DNA of 6,364 nucleotides from Thermoplasmata archaeon. GTDB lineage: Archaea; Thermoplasmatota; Thermoplasmata; Thermoplasmatales; Thermoplasmataceae. Below the pieces are notes generated by a model. The model was not told the DNA's origin and did not search any database. It saw only the letters and a program-made list of their open reading frames with translations. The stretch covers positions 1 to 6,364 of the forward strand of contig JAJZXP010000028.1 of the NCBI GenBank assembly GCA_021806345.1, given 5' to 3'. This document shows, piece by piece, positions 4,975 through 6,364 of the stretch. The translations under genes and the position numbers were made by a program. Numbering within the stretch: the stretch's first letter is position 1; every line of letters begins with the position of its first letter.

Positions 4975-6364
4975 ATGACACATCCAGAATGGGTTCTGAA
5001 ATTCAAGACAAAGGGGACTCTGGTGATGAGAAGAGGAGATCGGTACTATCTTTACAGGATATCCAGCCACTGGAACAGGGAGAAGAAAAGATCCCAGCTC
5101 AGCACCGATGAGTATCTGGGAAGGATCACTCCAGAGGGCCTCATTGAACCGAAGGCAAAGAGGATCATGCGCCGATACGATCAGATCAAAGTGAAGGAAT
5201 ACGGCTCAACATTCCTGATCAACCATGTCTCCCGTGACATCATGGATGAACTGAAGAGGCACTTCCCCGAATGGAAGGAGATCTTTGCATTCGCATGCAT
5301 GAGGCTGCTGCACCAATCATCCATGAAAAACATTGAATTCCACTACATCACGTCATACATGCCCGAGATGCTCGGAGACGTGCATGTTTCCCCGGATGTC
5401 CTTGGGCCCATGATCCGGAGGATTGGCATGGATCGTGCAGCCATGACAGGGTTCATGAAATCCCTCATGAAGGATGACAGGTATCTGGCAGTCGATCTCA
5501 CGCATGTGATATCAATGAGTGAGGGATTCATGTCTGCAATCCTGGGGCACAACAGCGTGGATGAGTTCCTTCCCCAGGTGCAGATCCTGTTCCTCTTCTC
5601 CCTTGATCATGAGATACCTGCATATTTCCATATACTCCCAGGTTCGGTGAACAGCGTGGCATCCCTGAAACTCTCCATGGAGGAATCCGGTGCAGGTAGA
5701 ATCGTGCTGGTTGCCGATACCGGGTTCTATTCCTCATCCAACATATCTGCACTTGATTCCATGGGAGTTTTCTACATCATTCCGATCAAACGGAATTCCA
5801 GGCTCATCCATTACGGTACTAGTGGAGAGAGGCACTTCATGTTCCAGAATCATCCCATATTCTACATGAAGTATACGGGTGGAGGCCATACCATGTATAC
5901 ATTCAGGAATGATTTCCTGAAGGCCGAGGAGGAGAAAGACTTCCTGGCCAGATCAGGATCCCAGGCAAGATTCCCAGCCATAAGGGAACGCATGGGAACC
6001 ATATCAGTGATCACTAACCTGAAAGTCTCCGGCGAGATCGTTTATGATATGCTCAAGTCCCGTGCCGAGATCGAACAGTCATACGACACGTTCAAGAACA
6101 CAATTCATGCTGACAGAACGTACATGCGAGACGATCATCAACTGCAGGGATGGATGTTCGTGAACTTCATTGCACTGATGATGCACTACAGGATATACGG
6201 TCTCCTGAGGGGAAAAAATCTCCTCAGGAAATACTCTCCACAGGATGTGCTTGAACACCTTGGAAGAGTATTCATGCTGAAGATAGGAGAGGAGTGGAAG
6301 ATATCAGAGATACCCAAGAAATCTAGGGTTCTGATTGAAAGCATGGAGATTCCTATTATGCAAA
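4975..6364 (+). CDS. IS4/IS1634-type DDE transposase, 3' end outside the window
   Basis: An uninterrupted reading frame of 463 complete codons with no stop before the window edge. It catalyses cut-and-paste movement of its insertion sequence through an RNase H-like DDE centre. The visible triad is D174 in LAVDLTH, D248 in VLVADTGFYS and E367 in SRAEIEQSYDTFK, where R363, E367 and K374 reproduce the R-(3)-E-(6)-K part of the signature of this superfamily. The stretch DRTYMRDD followed by GWMFVNFIAL matches the C-terminal part of IS1634-like transposases. About 120 residues separate D248 from E367, consistent with an inserted beta-strand region as in IS4 relatives. The frame stays open upstream to 4879, with in-frame ATGs at 4933 and 4960. 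I chose 4975 because of the promoter spacing and because the GC-rich coding pattern begins there. The gene is intact as far as visible and probably close to its end. Base composition and codon choice (CTG, ATC, AGG) differ sharply from the glm genes. Confidence 0.9.
   Translation, partial: MTHPEWVLKFKTKGTLVMRRGDRYYLYRISSHWNREKKRSQLSTDEYLGRITPEGLIEPKAKRIMRRYDQIKVKEYGSTFLINHVSRDIMDELKRHFPEWKEIFAFACMRLLHQSSMKNIEFHYITSYMPEMLGDVHVSPDVLGPMIRRIGMDRAAMTGFMKSLMKDDRYLAVDLTHVISMSEGFMSAILGHNSVDEFLPQVQILFLFSLDHEIPAYFHILPGSVNSVASLKLSMEESGAGRIVLVADTGFYSSSNISALDSMGVFYIIPIKRNSRLIHYGTSGERHFMFQNHPIFYMKYTGGGHTMYTFRNDFLKAEEEKDFLARSGSQARFPAIRERMGTISVITNLKVSGEIVYDMLKSRAEIEQSYDTFKNTIHADRTYMRDDHQLQGWMFVNFIALMMHYRIYGLLRGKNLLRKYSPQDVLEHLGRVFMLKIGEEWKISEIPKKSRVLIESMEIPIMQ

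Larger units (their letters stand above)
4838..6364 (+). mobile_element. Partial insertion sequence (IS4/IS1634-like), outer bounds
   Basis: The transposase gene and its candidate promoter identify an insertion sequence that continues past the right edge. The left end cannot be fixed because the right terminal repeat is not in the window. It must lie between the glm promoter (ending at 4837) and the transposase promoter (starting near 4935), so the given start is only the outermost limit. No target-site duplication can be tested. The glm promoter appears intact, so the insertion lies just upstream of it and does not break the operon. Confidence 0.6.

Noticed and set aside
4890..5111. Open frame of 73 codons on the plus strand overlapping the transposase start.
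   Set aside because: It is out of frame with the transposase, has no recognisable motif, and overlaps a strong coding frame. Treated as a shadow.
6203..6229. Perfect 8-bp inverted repeat TCCTGAGG / CCTCAGGA inside the transposase gene, able to form a stem of about 10 bp with wobble.
   Set aside because: It is explained by two nearby Leu-Leu-Arg codon triplets (CTCCTGAGG and CTCCTCAGG), each nearly palindromic by itself. No terminator or recoding context was seen.

Overview
The window looks archaeal. It holds a tRNA gene with no encoded CCA, promoters of BRE/TATA type placed so that transcripts begin at or next to the first codon (leaderless), and Shine-Dalgarno sequences of the GGTGA type only in front of the internal operon genes. 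The AT-rich host sequence and the look of the transposase fit a euryarchaeon, possibly Thermoplasmata. That assignment rests on recollection, not on a search.

Layout. Positions 11-85 carry a tRNA-Arg(CCT) on the minus strand with its own TATA box. Positions 86-547 are a very AT-rich intergenic stretch with one GC-rich island. Positions 548-4798 hold a compact three-gene minus-strand operon, transcribed as glmS, then a phosphohexomutase, then a fused sugar nucleotidyltransferase/GNAT acetyltransferase. Adjacent genes overlap by 4 bp and 8 bp. Positions 4799-4974 form a divergent promoter region. From 4975 to the end of the window runs a plus-strand DDE transposase gene of the IS4/IS1634 type, cut off by the window edge. 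It is clearly more GC-rich than the operon (about 50% against about 32% in the lines I counted by hand), so an insertion sequence sits beside the operon.

How the genes work together. GlmS makes glucosamine-6-phosphate from fructose-6-phosphate and glutamine. The mutase moves the phosphate from position 6 to position 1. The third protein supplies the acetyl transfer and the UTP-dependent uridylyl transfer. Together the three genes appear to encode the whole route to UDP-GlcNAc, a precursor for archaeal surface glycans and N-glycosylation.

The most unusual point is the third protein. It has the domain plan of bacterial GlmU (uridylyltransferase first, acetyltransferase second), but the acetyltransferase half is a GNAT fold resembling eukaryotic GNA1 instead of the left-handed beta-helix domain of GlmU. 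The mutase is of the PMM/PGM type, not the classic GlmM type, and departs from several active-site signatures. Whether acetylation comes before the mutase step (eukaryotic order) or after it (bacterial order) is therefore open.
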